The notes beneath the pieces are model-generated. The model was not told the origin of the DNA, made no database searches, and saw nothing but the letters and a program-made list of their open reading frames with translations. A program made the translations under genes and the position numbers. Positions 19,228 to 28,751 of a stretch of 64,000 bases of DNA are shown piece after piece. The stretch's first letter is position 1, and each line of letters opens with the position of its first letter. The stretch covers positions 1 through 64,000 of the forward strand of contig RKRR01000131.1 of assembly GCA_007571305.1 (NCBI GenBank). Direction: 5' to 3'. This DNA comes from Candidatus Poribacteria bacterium (lineage in GTDB: Bacteria > Poribacteria > WGA-4E > WGA-3G).

Positions 19228-19746
19228 TTAGTCTTCATAACTCAGTAACTTATATCTATCGTTTTTAACAACTACCGAGCCGAGAATCTTCAATTCCCGT
19301 TTTTCTCCAGCGACCTTCTGTAACGTCAAAACGGTTCCACGCAAAAGTTCGAACCCTTCATAAGTCTCCGAGGGGCGATCGAAGCGGATATCAATAAACT
19401 TCAGATTGTGCCCTCCGAAGTGAACGATCCACTTTTTCATGCCTCTATTACACTTTTTATTTAGATTTGACCAGGCAAAATCGCCCGGAAAATTGTTCGG
19501 CGGACGACTTGCAGGGAACGCGGGCCAAACCCAATCGAGATACTCCTCGCGTTGCACACGCAGGTGGTCTAACTGCTCAATATCTTTCCGGTTGAGTGCG
19601 TCAACGACTGACAGACCGAGTTGGTCTGGCGAGTCGAGACTATTTTTCCAAGCAGATTTTTCACACCCTACGAAACCACTGTAGGCAAACAAAACGATGA
19701 GAAGGATATAAGATGTGTGAACAGTGCGTTCACTACTTCTGTTCAC
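19228..19746 (-). CDS. Hypothetical lipoprotein
   Basis: A 172-residue predicted lipoprotein with an N-terminal hydrophobic segment ending in the lipobox SGFVGC. The mature part is mixed alpha/beta, with FGGHNLKFIDIRFDRPSETYEGFELLRGTV near the middle; it resembles small ligand-binding or NTF2-like lipoproteins, but I cannot name a family. Its start overlaps the end of the beta-helix lipoprotein gene by 14 bases, so the two are translationally coupled. The TonB-like gene follows on the same strand, so it is probably part of the same outer-membrane uptake system. Confidence 0.75.
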   Translation of the reverse strand: MNRSSERTVHTSYILLIVLFAYSGFVGCEKSAWKNSLDSPDQLGLSVVDALNRKDIEQLDHLRVQREEYLDWVWPAFPASRPPNNFPGDFAWSNLNKKCNRGMKKWIVHFGGHNLKFIDIRFDRPSETYEGFELLRGTVLTLQKVAGEKRELKILGSVVVKNDRYKLLSYED

Positions 19747-21103
19747 TCGTGGTCCATCCTGTGGTCCAATTGTTGGTTGGGCTCACACCACCGATGAAGT
19801 TCACCTGTTCAAAGAAACCATCATTCGGAGGATTCGCAGGCGTTACTGCATTTGCACCCGTACCAGGTGTAAAGTTCGGTGCGGACTTATTGAAGGGTGC
19901 TGCCAAACCTGGGTCAACCTCTTTATTCCCGTTGGAAGCGGCAAAACCGGCTTCATCGAATCCGTCGTCGTCTTTCTCATCGCCGAAATTGCCTTTTCTA
20001 TTTTCAAAGAAGATGCTGTTCTTTACGACCAGTTTCCCGCTACCCGCTTGCGCGTGGGTTGCCTCGTTATTGATATCGAGTCCAACTTTATTGAATCCCG
20101 TAACAATGAAGTTAGCGAACATACCAGCGGCACCTTCACGAATCAGCATACCGTTATCGCTTTCCGGACCGGCAGGATCACCGACGAGCGTCGCGTTGTA
20201 GATCGTCGCGGCAGAACGGGGTTGTGCTTCGTTGTCTTTACTGCTATTGTCAACTTCAAAACCGTTATCAGCGTCGTCGCCATACTGCTGTACGACAAGG
20301 AACTGTGCTTTACCTGTCCATCCATCTGTCCAGTCGAAGGAATCGTCGCGGGCACCCGTAACCATGACATATTTGAGGTTGACGGTGCCACCGAACATCT
20401 CAACGCCATCGTCCTGGTTCATGTGTACTTGGACATGACTCACGACAGTGCCTGATCCAACCCCTTGGAACGCAATACCGTTCAACTCGTTGTCGGGGCT
20501 GAATTCGATACCTGCGTACTCGACACGGACATAGCGGAGTACGCCGCTGCTGTCAGTCGGATTGTTTCCACCGAAGGCCCCTGTGTCACCTTCACCGAAA
20601 GTTACGCCTTGGTTTGTGGGCGCGCTACCGTTAATAATCAAACCACCCCATTGTCCACGTGCCCGGGAACCTTCAAAGGCATCACTCGACATAACGATAG
20701 GGGCAGATTCTGTTCCTTCTGCCATAATCTTAGAGCCTTGGGTAATGATAAGCGTGCCATTGGTTGCCTGCTCGCCGTAAATTTTGACACCCGGCTCAAT
20801 GGTTAGTGTTGCGCCCCCTTCAACAAATACTGCACCTCGGAGGAGGTAATCGTAAGCCGCAGTGAGCGTTTTATCGGCGTTCAATCTGCCTTCAAGGACA
20901 ACTATTTGCTGTCCATCAATATCGATAACAGTTTCTTCTGCTAACGCTTCTTCAGTTTCTTCAGTCTCTTCCGCATCGTCGGTATCACAACCGACAAAAG
21001 CCACCGTTAAGCCGACCGCGAAAACGGCTATCAGTTGGAACAGCCACTTCTGGTATAGAATTTTCGTCTTTGTGGATGCAGAGGCGGACCCAATATTCAA
21101 CAT
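19733..21103 (-). CDS. Parallel beta-helix lipoprotein, probable TonB-receptor partner
   Basis: A 456-residue predicted lipoprotein (lipobox AFVGC near residue 39) followed by a very acidic linker rich in Glu and Thr. The rest shows a repeated beta-helix pattern: GATLTIEPGVKI, GTLIITQGSKI, WGGLIINGSAP, HMNQDDGVEMFGGTVNLKYV, DSFDWTDGWTGKAQFLVV. Proteins of this type are commonly encoded next to TonB-dependent receptors and are probably surface-exposed partners. Here the receptor gene is directly upstream on the same strand and a second lipoprotein gene overlaps its end. The ligand is unknown. Confidence 0.82.
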   Translation of the reverse strand: MLNIGSASASTKTKILYQKWLFQLIAVFAVGLTVAFVGCDTDDAEETEETEEALAEETVIDIDGQQIVVLEGRLNADKTLTAAYDYLLRGAVFVEGGATLTIEPGVKIYGEQATNGTLIITQGSKIMAEGTESAPIVMSSDAFEGSRARGQWGGLIINGSAPTNQGVTFGEGDTGAFGGNNPTDSSGVLRYVRVEYAGIEFSPDNELNGIAFQGVGSGTVVSHVQVHMNQDDGVEMFGGTVNLKYVMVTGARDDSFDWTDGWTGKAQFLVVQQYGDDADNGFEVDNSSKDNEAQPRSAATIYNATLVGDPAGPESDNGMLIREGAAGMFANFIVTGFNKVGLDINNEATHAQAGSGKLVVKNSIFFENRKGNFGDEKDDDGFDEAGFAASNGNKEVDPGLAAPFNKSAPNFTPGTGANAVTPANPPNDGFFEQVNFIGGVSPTNNWTTGWTTSEQK

Positions 21104-21230
21104 GAGTTAACTAAACTCCTTTTTATTTTATTTGTACCTGACCAATCCTACGGAGAGACACCGATGGTTGCGACCCGACGGTACACATCGTCGTCAACGA
21201 TAAGTCGCTATTGTAAATTTCCTTTTTTTT

Positions 21231-21352
21231 AGGACTCACGCATGTTGTTCTTTTGTAGCATAACCTGTTCGGGTGTGCCATGAGGACACCTGTGTTTTTT
21301 TACGGGTTCTCGCTCTCATCAAACGTCCTATGGTCAAAATTGCGTAAGTCCT
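21231..21352 (+). repeat. Dispersed repeat, family A, copy 3
   Basis: This element lies between the TonB-dependent receptor and the beta-helix lipoprotein gene. The ends are AGGACTCACGCA and TGCGTAAGTCCT (one mismatch), and the hairpin core is at 21258-21278. The remainder of the 21104-21507 gap is AT-rich with no gene. Confidence 0.85.
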
Positions 21353-21507
21353 GTTTTTTAAGGATACCAATCAATTGTTACAAAAAGATTACAGTGATAT
21401 GATTTTTTTACTTTGGAAATGACTACTGGAAACCATCGACTTTCAATTGTCAGCGAAAGTGTCAGGAATCGGAGTTCTCTCCTACCGGGGAACCGATGTC
21501 CCGTCCG

Positions 21508-24387
21508 TTACAAATTGTAACTTACTCCGAACGAAAACGCTCTGCCGAGTTTATACTGGACGTAGACTTGTTCGCCCTGTTTGAAGTGAACATAAGGGTC
21601 TAGCAAGTTTTTCGCCGAAACACTAAATTTGAAATAATTCGCGACCGTCCGACTGAAACTCACATCCAGCTGTCCACGCGGTTGCTCATACACATCTGGT
21701 ACTCCGTGGTTTCCCACTTCAGAGAGTCTACGTCCGAAAATGTTATAAGCAATCGCGCTGGAGATACCCCAGTTGGGATCTTCAAAACCGATGGAGATAT
21801 TGACGATGTAAGGACACTGTCCCTGTAGTGGACGTTCGGAGGAGGTCTGAATACCGATGTCCTCTGGTAACACCACTTGTGAAGAAATCAGTGCCGCGTT
21901 TGTGTTGATAGAGAATTTACTCAGTGCCTCTGCGAGAACGCCTAAATTCTGACGGGCTTCTAACTCCAAGCCGTAGTTGTTAGCACCTTCGGCGTTTTCA
22001 TAGGTGATCCGGACTTCCGCCTGCGGTTGAACGATCTGTTCAATCGGTTTCTGGAACCGTTTATAGAACGCACTTACCGCCACAACGCCACCAATCTGTG
22101 GAAAGGTTTCCCAACGGAAATCGAAATTGTTTATCTGGGTCCGCTCCAACTCTGGATTACCGAGAATCGTTCTACCACCGACGAAGTCTGTGAACTCAAA
22201 GGGGGCAAGTTCCCGGAAATCCGGACGCGTAATTGTTCGAGATGCAGCGAGACGCAGATTCATCCGTTCCGTGAGACGATACGCTATATTCAGACCCGGC
22301 AACCAGTCAAGTGTTGTTAGATTCGCTTCAATCGCTTTTTGGGAGGCAGAGAACGGATCGTAGGTGGTAACCGTTTGGTCCGAGGACTCCAATCGTACCC
22401 CGGTCATGACCTGCCATTTTGCGGTAATCGGTAAATCAAGCATCAGGTAACTGGAGTAGATATTGTGGTTTGCCAAGTAATTATCCGTAGAACGTGTGGA
22501 TTCTCGCAACTCAAAAACACGAGGAGCGATGTTCTGAGTCCGAAAGAGTATTTCGGGAGGATCGGATAGATTGACGGTAGTGTCAACTTGATCAGAAGGC
22601 AAGAACCTAAATCTGCGTACATCAAATGTCCGTGCCCTGTCTCGTAGGAGTCCTCCGAATTTGAAGAGACCTTTGGCACCAAGCGGTATTTTCCAATCAA
22701 GACGTGCGTTATATTCATCGTCCTCAAGATTAAAGAAAAACCTGCTACCGCTATGTGTGACATCGCGGAATGTGAACGTTCCATCGCCTCGGTCTTCGTA
22801 AATGTTCTCACGGGTATCGGGTTCAGCGCGCGAGGCACGCGAATAGGTGAGCCGCCATTCCATAGAAACATCGGGTGGTTCTGGACCTCCTTCTGGAACT
22901 TCTAATGCGGGTTCTCCGAAATTGAAGTCATGCAGCCCCGCCACCTGCCCAGAGAAGAGTTGGCGTTCGACGTAACGAAGCCGTGTGCTTCGCATATCGG
23001 TATTTCTATCGGAGTTGAATCCTTCCCATGTGCGGGTCTCATCTTCAGCGGTATGTGTAAAAAGTGTTTTCACACTGATCAGGTGTTGTGGTGAGAAACG
23101 GAGGCTGGTATTCAGCACGCTACCCCAATCCACCTCGTTCCCACTTCGTTCAACGTTATACGAGGTTACCGGAGAAAGCGTCTCGTTTAAACCGAGTCGG
23201 AAAGCATTGCGAACTTGCATGCCGTAATTATGGCTGTTGCCGTAGGAGATGACACCTAAGTAGCCGAACTCTTTGCCGAAAATTTCGTTGCTATTACCGA
23301 GACTGAATTTATAGCCTTGATTGATTGGGACCTGTCGTCGTTCTGGGGACCAGACGTTGGAAAACGATTGTCCAAACTCCTGAATTTCTGCGGGAGTGAA
23401 TCCTAAGGATGTAAAGCGTCCGCGCTCTCGAATCGGTAAATCGGCAGCCTGACTTTGGACAATGCTCGGCAACTCACGCGAACCGTCATCGAAACCTAAA
23501 AAATCCAGACCACCGCCCGGATACGTCAAGCCATCTTCTCCTGTCGCCTGTGTGTTAAAACCACTTGACATTGAGAGGGACATCGTCAATTCTTCTGGGA
23601 AGTCTTTGGTGAACACTTGGACAGAGCCGCCAGCAAAACCCCCGGGTTGGTCGGGGGAAAACGTTTTGACTGTCTGGAGGCTTGCGAGAAGACTTGCCGG
23701 GAAGATGTCCATCGGCACGACTCGACGATTTGGTTCAGGACTCGGAATCTCAACGTTATTAAGGAGTGTGTTACTGTAGCGTTCTCCCAGCCCGCGGACA
23801 AATACGTAACGTCCGCCTACAATGCTGACACCTGTCACCCGTTTAATAGCGTCGCCGGCAGATGAGGCGGGGAGTCGGCTAATCTCTTCTGTGCTAATAC
23901 TATCTTCAATCCGTGAACTACGCATCCGTTTTTCGAGGAGACCCCTCTCACTGGATTGGCTCAACCGGACGGGTAACTTGATCGCATCGAGTTTTACGAC
24001 TTGCGGTGTCAGTTTGATTTGAAGCGGGATCGGTGCCTCGTCCGTGCTCACTTGGAGGTCGGTAATGACAAAAGTGTTATAAAACGGTGTATTGACATGA
24101 ATTTTATAAGTACCGCTCGGCAATTCCAGGGAAAATGCACCTATTTCATCCGTTTTTACCCGAACTTGGGTGTCAACGACCCGAATAGATACCTCTTCTA
24201 TCGGCATTTCAGTGTCGTTATCTACAACAGTCCCTGTTATCTTGATGACCTGTTGCGTTTCGTGGTTATCAGCACCTACCTCCCCGAGGCCGAGTCCTAT
24301 GCCGAGCACCAGAAGCAACAGGTTTCCGATGCAAGACCAGTTCATGAGGGGTGGAACTCGCAAGAGCATATTAAGAAATCTTCTCAT
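21508..24387 (-). CDS. TonB-dependent outer-membrane receptor with carboxypeptidase-regulatory-like N-domain
   Basis: A 959-residue TonB-dependent receptor. After the N-terminal signal region (hydrophobic about 18-37) comes a carboxypeptidase-regulatory-like beta domain (about 47-130). The plug follows (about 160-270), with ISRLPASSAGDAIKRVTGVSIVGGRYVFVRGLGERYS. The remaining ~650 residues form a 22-strand-type barrel ending in FSFGVSYNL. Such receptors import large or scarce ligands across the outer membrane. The adjacent beta-helix lipoprotein, second lipoprotein and TonB-like gene on the same strand make up a compact uptake locus. The ligand cannot be told from sequence. Confidence 0.93.
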   Translation of the reverse strand: MRRFLNMLLRVPPLMNWSCIGNLLLLVLGIGLGLGEVGADNHETQQVIKITGTVVDNDTEMPIEEVSIRVVDTQVRVKTDEIGAFSLELPSGTYKIHVNTPFYNTFVITDLQVSTDEAPIPLQIKLTPQVVKLDAIKLPVRLSQSSERGLLEKRMRSSRIEDSISTEEISRLPASSAGDAIKRVTGVSIVGGRYVFVRGLGERYSNTLLNNVEIPSPEPNRRVVPMDIFPASLLASLQTVKTFSPDQPGGFAGGSVQVFTKDFPEELTMSLSMSSGFNTQATGEDGLTYPGGGLDFLGFDDGSRELPSIVQSQAADLPIRERGRFTSLGFTPAEIQEFGQSFSNVWSPERRQVPINQGYKFSLGNSNEIFGKEFGYLGVISYGNSHNYGMQVRNAFRLGLNETLSPVTSYNVERSGNEVDWGSVLNTSLRFSPQHLISVKTLFTHTAEDETRTWEGFNSDRNTDMRSTRLRYVERQLFSGQVAGLHDFNFGEPALEVPEGGPEPPDVSMEWRLTYSRASRAEPDTRENIYEDRGDGTFTFRDVTHSGSRFFFNLEDDEYNARLDWKIPLGAKGLFKFGGLLRDRARTFDVRRFRFLPSDQVDTTVNLSDPPEILFRTQNIAPRVFELRESTRSTDNYLANHNIYSSYLMLDLPITAKWQVMTGVRLESSDQTVTTYDPFSASQKAIEANLTTLDWLPGLNIAYRLTERMNLRLAASRTITRPDFRELAPFEFTDFVGGRTILGNPELERTQINNFDFRWETFPQIGGVVAVSAFYKRFQKPIEQIVQPQAEVRITYENAEGANNYGLELEARQNLGVLAEALSKFSINTNAALISSQVVLPEDIGIQTSSERPLQGQCPYIVNISIGFEDPNWGISSAIAYNIFGRRLSEVGNHGVPDVYEQPRGQLDVSFSRTVANYFKFSVSAKNLLDPYVHFKQGEQVYVQYKLGRAFSFGVSYNL

Positions 24388-24895
24388 TTTGTGCTACTAT
24401 TCCTTTAGGCAAACTTAAAATCCTTTCGTGGTTGTATAGATAGAGCGGTTTCCCATGCGCGCACGGACAGATTGATAATCCATCCTGACTATAAAAAATC
24501 ATTTAAGGGTGCGCGAAGGAGCCTCTGTCAACATCTCTGTTCTCAACACTATCCCAATGAAAAAGAAATTATAATCTCCAAATGCAACAAAAATGTGTAA
24601 TTTTTTTGTTAAAAAACAGAAAATTCTCACAAATATCATTCCCGCTGGGTTGGGATAGAAAAATCGTCGCACCTTTTACACAAATTACTTTGCAGTGAGA
24701 ACTCTATAGGGTTGAAAATGATGCTGACACCGGTATCGCGAGTATGGAGAAATCCGAAGAAACATTCGCTTCTACACAAACATACCCACTGCCCGCTGAT
24801 TACTGACGGCTATTTGGCTTTTCACTTGATATTTTCTCATGTAAATCCTATAATAATTAAAATAGGCTGTTATCGTTGGATGAAAGGTGAACTTA
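24388..24895. other. Intergenic gap (508 bases) between divergent genes
   Basis: This AT-rich region separates the receptor gene (-) from the polyprenol kinase-like gene (+). The plus-strand promoter at 24826-24854 is the only signal I can place with confidence. An inverted CGCGCAC/GTGCGCG pair occurs near 24457-24517. No small gene is evident. Confidence 0.45.
24826..24854 (+). promoter_or_regulatory. Sigma70-type promoter for the polyprenol kinase-like gene
   Basis: The -35 is TTGATA at 24826-24831 and the -10 is TATAAT at 24849-24854, with an ideal 17-base spacer. It lies about 40 bases before the start codon. Confidence 0.65.
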
Positions 24896-25456
24896 ATGTT
24901 AGGCGAGTTGCTTCGGAAAAGCATTCATCTGTCAGGATTTGTCCTGCCGGTTATCTATCTCTTCTTGGATAAACCGACGATGTTAATCCTCATCGGAGTG
25001 CTGACCGGATTTGCACTTACCGCGGAATTGATGAAGTGGCTCTCCCCGCGTTTCGGCGAGTTTTTTTTCAAAATTTTCGCTTCCCTCCTCCGCACACACG
25101 AGCGTAAAGGCGCAATGACAGGTGCGACCTACTATCTCATCAGTGCTTTCTTGTGTATTTTCTTTTTCGCTAAGACGCTCGCGATTGTGTGCATTTTTTT
25201 TATGATATTGGGAGATCTGGCAGCGGCGTTGGTGGGTAAAAAGTGGGGTAGAACGAAACTCCTGGGGAAAAAGAGTTTGGAAGGGAGTGCCGCCTGTTTC
25301 GTTGTTTGTACTTTAATTGCTTTGGTCGAATTAAATCCTGTTACAGCGGTCATTGGTGCTTTCGTCGCTACAATCGTAGAACTCATTCCATTCCCGATTG
25401 ACGATAACCTCACGGTGCCGCTCGTTTCAGGCGCAGTCATGCACTTTCTAATGTAA
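24896..25456 (+). CDS. Diacylglycerol/polyprenol kinase family membrane protein
   Basis: A 186-residue polytopic membrane protein with about six helices. The hallmark pair of the Sec59/dolichol-kinase-like family is present: GDLAAALVGKKWGRTKL...GKKSLEGS in the middle and VELIPFPIDDNLTVPLVSG near the end. Such enzymes phosphorylate polyprenol, diacylglycerol or phytol-like lipids using CTP or ATP. I chose the ATG at 24896, since a GAAAGG RBS (24882-24887) is well spaced; a GTG at 24887 would overlap it. A strong promoter lies just upstream. Confidence 0.87.
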   Translation: MLGELLRKSIHLSGFVLPVIYLFLDKPTMLILIGVLTGFALTAELMKWLSPRFGEFFFKIFASLLRTHERKGAMTGATYYLISAFLCIFFFAKTLAIVCIFFMILGDLAAALVGKKWGRTKLLGKKSLEGSAACFVVCTLIALVELNPVTAVIGAFVATIVELIPFPIDDNLTVPLVSGAVMHFLM

Positions 25457-25460
25457 GATG

Positions 25461-25558
25461 GCAGTCAGTTATCAGTTCGGTTTTTCTGCGAAAAACCTTT
25501 CAGTCTTCAGTTAAGGGGTTTTCGTTTCGCAAAGTCCTCTTGTAACCGATAACTAATA
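25461..25558. repeat. Dispersed 'AGTTATCAGTTCGG...AACCGATAACT' repeat
   Basis: The whole gap between the kinase-like gene and the ABC ATPase gene is one repeat. It begins with CAGTTATCAGTTCGG and ends with the partly complementary AACCGATAACT, and has an internal TTTTTCTGCGAAAAA hairpin. Related words occur at 9737, 10757 and 46657. Confidence 0.55.
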
Positions 25559-25560
25559 TT

Positions 25561-26685
25561 ATGGCACATATCAAACTTGAGAATATTGTCAAACGCTTCG
25601 GTGATGTTGTCGCAGTTAAGGATTTCAATCTGGAGGTTAAGGATAAGGAATTCGTCGTTTTTCTGGGGCCTTCCGGGTGCGGCAAAACCACAACGCTTCG
25701 CCTCATCGCAGGTTTAGAAAATCCTGAAGAGGGCGATATCTTCATTGATGGACAACGTGTCAACGATCTCTCCCCCGCCGACCGCGATATCGCCTTTGTC
25801 TTTCAATTCTATGCTCTCTACCCACATCTGAGTGTCTACGATAACATCGCGTTTCCGCTCAAGGCGGTGAAAGTTTCGAAATCGGAGATTGATGCCCAAG
25901 TGAAACGGGTTGCGGAAATCTTGCAAATATCTGGTATGCTCAATCGGAAACCGAGCGTTCTGAGTGGTGGCGAGATGCAACGCGTTGCGCTCGGACGCGC
26001 GATGGTGCGTCAGCCGAAGGTGTATCTCCTTGATGAGCCTATGGCGAATTTAGATGCGAAGATTCGTGTGGACACCCGCGCAGAGATTAAGCGACTTCAA
26101 CACGAAATCGGCGCGACGACCATCTTTGTGACGCATGATCAGGTTGAAGCCATGTCCCTCGCCGATAGGATCGCCGTTATCCATGAAGGGGTACTGCAGC
26201 AAATTGGGACACCGTATGAAATCTATAACAAACCGGAAAGCTTCTTTGTGGCGGGATTTATGGGAATGCCCACGATGAACCTCCTTGATGCGGAAGTAAC
26301 CGTGCAGGGAGGGGAGTCCGTTCTACATTTGAGTCACACCGATGTCTGTTTTCGTCTCTCTCCAGAGCGACAAGCAAATATCACTCCAGATGCCCTGGAA
26401 CATGGTTTGGTGTTCGGCATTCGTCCTGAACATATCATTGCAGCAAGTCAGTCGGGGGGAGACCAAATTTCCGCGGATGTGCATCTTGTTGAACCGCTCG
26501 GGCCCGTAAATATTCTTGACATCCGTCTCGGTACGCATTCAGAGACCCAAGATCCTATTCTGCTTCGGGTTAGGACCCATCCAACGTTTCGGGTTACAGT
26601 TGGGGATACTGTCTGGTTAAATTTTGACGAAGCGGAGATGCATCTCTTTGACCGAGAAACAGAACGAGCCGTCTGGCGGGAATAG
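25561..26685 (+). CDS. ugpC: ABC transporter ATP-binding protein (MalK/UgpC/MsmK-type)
   Basis: A 374-residue ABC ATPase of the sugar (CUT1) type. It shows Walker A GPSGCGKTT (about residues 37-45), the Q-loop in FVFQFYALYPH, signature LSGGEMQRVALGRA (about 134-147), Walker B YLLDEP, and the switch His in FVTHDQ. A C-terminal TOBE/regulatory domain (about 240-370) follows. The ATPase would energise sugar or glycerol-phosphate importers. No permease or binding-protein gene is adjacent, so it may serve several importers encoded elsewhere, as MsmK does; that is inference. No clear RBS precedes the ATG. Confidence 0.92.
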   Translation: MAHIKLENIVKRFGDVVAVKDFNLEVKDKEFVVFLGPSGCGKTTTLRLIAGLENPEEGDIFIDGQRVNDLSPADRDIAFVFQFYALYPHLSVYDNIAFPLKAVKVSKSEIDAQVKRVAEILQISGMLNRKPSVLSGGEMQRVALGRAMVRQPKVYLLDEPMANLDAKIRVDTRAEIKRLQHEIGATTIFVTHDQVEAMSLADRIAVIHEGVLQQIGTPYEIYNKPESFFVAGFMGMPTMNLLDAEVTVQGGESVLHLSHTDVCFRLSPERQANITPDALEHGLVFGIRPEHIIAASQSGGDQISADVHLVEPLGPVNILDIRLGTHSETQDPILLRVRTHPTFRVTVGDTVWLNFDEAEMHLFDRETERAVWRE

Positions 26686-26800
26686 TTATCAATAGAACCT
26701 CCTCAATTTCAAGAACCGCACCCATAGAGGCACCATGTCTATAGAAGTGCGTTAAAAATAAAGAAAATGGAGGAAAAGATACGTGGAAGGAGAAGATTTA

Positions 26801-27601
26801 ATGAGGATACCCTGTCGTTTGGCGGCTTTCGATTTGGATGGAACACTTCTCAATAGTGAACACGCATTGTCAGAAAAAAACCGCGATGCGCTTCGGGCAC
26901 TCGCGGTAGAAGATATTCTTGTGGTATTAGTATCAGGGAGGATGCACCGCTCTATCAAACCTGTCAGTGATGAGATCGGACTCGAAAACCCGATTATCTC
27001 TTACAATGGTGGGATGGTACAACATGCTACGACGGGTGAGGTGTATCATCATACGCCACTTCCAGCGGATTATGCAATGGAGGTCGTCGGGGACTGCGTT
27101 GAGCAGAATCTACATCTCAATTTCTGTTTGAATGACGAACTGTATGTCGCTGAACGGAACGCATGGAGCGATCTCTACGAGGAACGAACAGGTGTTCCCG
27201 CGACACCTGTAGGTGACTTACGCGAGTTAACCGGAGAAACCCCCACAAAATTACTCATCATCCACAGACCCGAAGAATTAAAACCGCTCTTAGACAATTT
27301 TCAAACCAATTATGCAGAGAAACTTTACGTCACGCAGACCCAGGCAGAATATATTGAATTTATGAATCCGGCAGTCGCTAAGGGACACGCGCTGACAGCC
27401 CTCGCCAATCGATGTGACATTTCGATGGAGACAGTTGTTGCTTTTGGTGATAGTTACAACGATGAGAGTCTACTCAAGACAGCGGGTTTCGGCATAGCAA
27501 TGGCAAACGCAGTACCACCGATCCGTGCTTGTGCCGATCATATTACGACAACAAACGACAATGACGGTGTTGCAAAAGCCATTTGGGAATTAATTCTCTG
27601 A
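26801..27601 (+). CDS. HAD superfamily phosphatase, Cof-like subfamily IIB
   Basis: A HAD phosphatase of 266 residues from the ATG at 26801, which has an AAGGAGA RBS at 26787-26793. Motif I is FDLDGTLL (DxDGT) near the N-terminus, motif II VSGRM, a conserved Lys near residue 195 in AKGHALTAL, and motif IV GDSYNDESLL. The Cof/IIB cap lies between motifs II and III. Members dephosphorylate sugar phosphates, FMN or pyridoxal phosphate; the substrate here is unknown. It converges with minE, with 54 bases between the genes. Confidence 0.92.
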   Translation: MRIPCRLAAFDLDGTLLNSEHALSEKNRDALRALAVEDILVVLVSGRMHRSIKPVSDEIGLENPIISYNGGMVQHATTGEVYHHTPLPADYAMEVVGDCVEQNLHLNFCLNDELYVAERNAWSDLYEERTGVPATPVGDLRELTGETPTKLLIIHRPEELKPLLDNFQTNYAEKLYVTQTQAEYIEFMNPAVAKGHALTALANRCDISMETVVAFGDSYNDESLLKTAGFGIAMANAVPPIRACADHITTTNDNDGVAKAIWELIL

Positions 27602-27655
27602 AGCATTGGATGGTGTTTCCTCCTGTTGGGTGACCACTTTACGGACAATTAGCAA

Positions 27656-27928
27656 TTATCTTCTGGGGTTGGTATCGTGAAACTTTTTGTAAGGAATATC
27701 CGCTACGAGTACGTAAGAGTTCCCTTCCTGTTTCAATGACATCTGAACGGAGTTAACGGAAAATTCGAAATACTTTGCCAGAACTTCTGCTAACTCGTGA
27801 TGCAACCTTGTCATAAAGCGGTCGTCTACATCCAATCTATCTTGTGTGATGACAAGTTTCAGGCGCTGCTTGGCGATGTTACTCGACTTCGGCTTGCGCC
27901 CGAATAATCGTTTTATGCTAATGTTCAT
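27656..27928 (-). CDS. minE: Cell division topological specificity factor MinE
   Basis: A 90-residue MinE. The N-terminal amphipathic membrane-binding and anti-MinCD segment contains AKQRLKLVITQDR (about residues 19-31), the highly conserved MinD-binding strand. The C-terminal topological specificity domain follows. MinE stimulates MinD ATPase and confines MinCD to the poles so that FtsZ assembles at mid-cell. It is the last gene of a tight minC-minD-minE operon, 11 bases after minD. Confidence 0.93.
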   Translation of the reverse strand: MNISIKRLFGRKPKSSNIAKQRLKLVITQDRLDVDDRFMTRLHHELAEVLAKYFEFSVNSVQMSLKQEGNSYVLVADIPYKKFHDTNPRR

Positions 27929-27939
27929 AGGAAGCCTCC

Positions 27940-28734
27940 TTATCTATTTCTGGTGAACCAATTGACAATATTTGAAAGAAAGCCTCTCTGCTCTAACTCA
28001 GGTATCGGGATCCGCTGCCCGGTAACTCGGCGTGCAATGCGCATATAAGCCTGGGAGCCGGGGGAAGCGTCTTCGTACACTAAAGGAATCCCGCGATTCG
28101 TAGAAGTAATCACACCGGGGTCTTCAGGAACAATACCCAATAGGTCGATATTGAGGATGTCTAATACATCGTCTTGGTCCATCATGCTACCACTTCCTAC
28201 GAGTTGCGGCGAGAAACGATTTAGGATGAGATTGATCGGTTCGATACCAGCGTGTTGCAACAACCCTATAATCCGGTCGGCATCCCGAATTGCGGAAACG
28301 TCCGGTGTCGTGACAACGATGGCTTCGTCAGCCCCTGCGGAAGCGTTGCTGAAACCACGTTCAATCCCTGCTGGCGAATCTACCAACACGTAATCGTGGG
28401 TCTCCCCTAGCTTTTCACAAATTGCTTTCATTTCTTCTGGTTGCATGTCGTCCTTGTTATTTTTTTGGGATGCTGCTAACAGCGTTAGCCCATCAACGCG
28501 TCGATCTTTCACGAGAGCTTTGCTGAGTTCGCATTGCTTTTCGATGACATCCATTGAGGTGTAGACGATCCGGCTCTCAAGTCCCATCACGATATCGAGA
28601 TTCCGAAGCCCGACATCTGCATCAACAACTACGACTGTTTTACCGAGAAGTGCGAGTGCTGTTCCTAAATTGGCAGTAGAGGTCGTTTTTCCAACGCCTC
28701 CCTTTCCTGACGTTACGACGATTATTTTTCCCAT
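27940..28734 (-). CDS. minD: Septum site-determining protein MinD
   Basis: A 264-residue ParA/MinD ATPase. The deviant Walker A GKGGVGKT lies at residues 10-17. VVVDADVGLRNLDIVMGLE and LVDSPAGIE are the MinD-specific switch regions. A C-terminal amphipathic helix with WFTRN ends the protein and serves as the membrane-targeting sequence. It binds the membrane when ATP-bound, recruits MinC and is released by MinE. It lies between minC (17 bases upstream) and minE (11 bases downstream). Confidence 0.96.
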   Translation of the reverse strand: MGKIIVVTSGKGGVGKTTSTANLGTALALLGKTVVVVDADVGLRNLDIVMGLESRIVYTSMDVIEKQCELSKALVKDRRVDGLTLLAASQKNNKDDMQPEEMKAICEKLGETHDYVLVDSPAGIERGFSNASAGADEAIVVTTPDVSAIRDADRIIGLLQHAGIEPINLILNRFSPQLVGSGSMMDQDDVLDILNIDLLGIVPEDPGVITSTNRGIPLVYEDASPGSQAYMRIARRVTGQRIPIPELEQRGFLSNIVNWFTRNR

Positions 28735-28751
28735 AACTCGAACCTCCTCTG

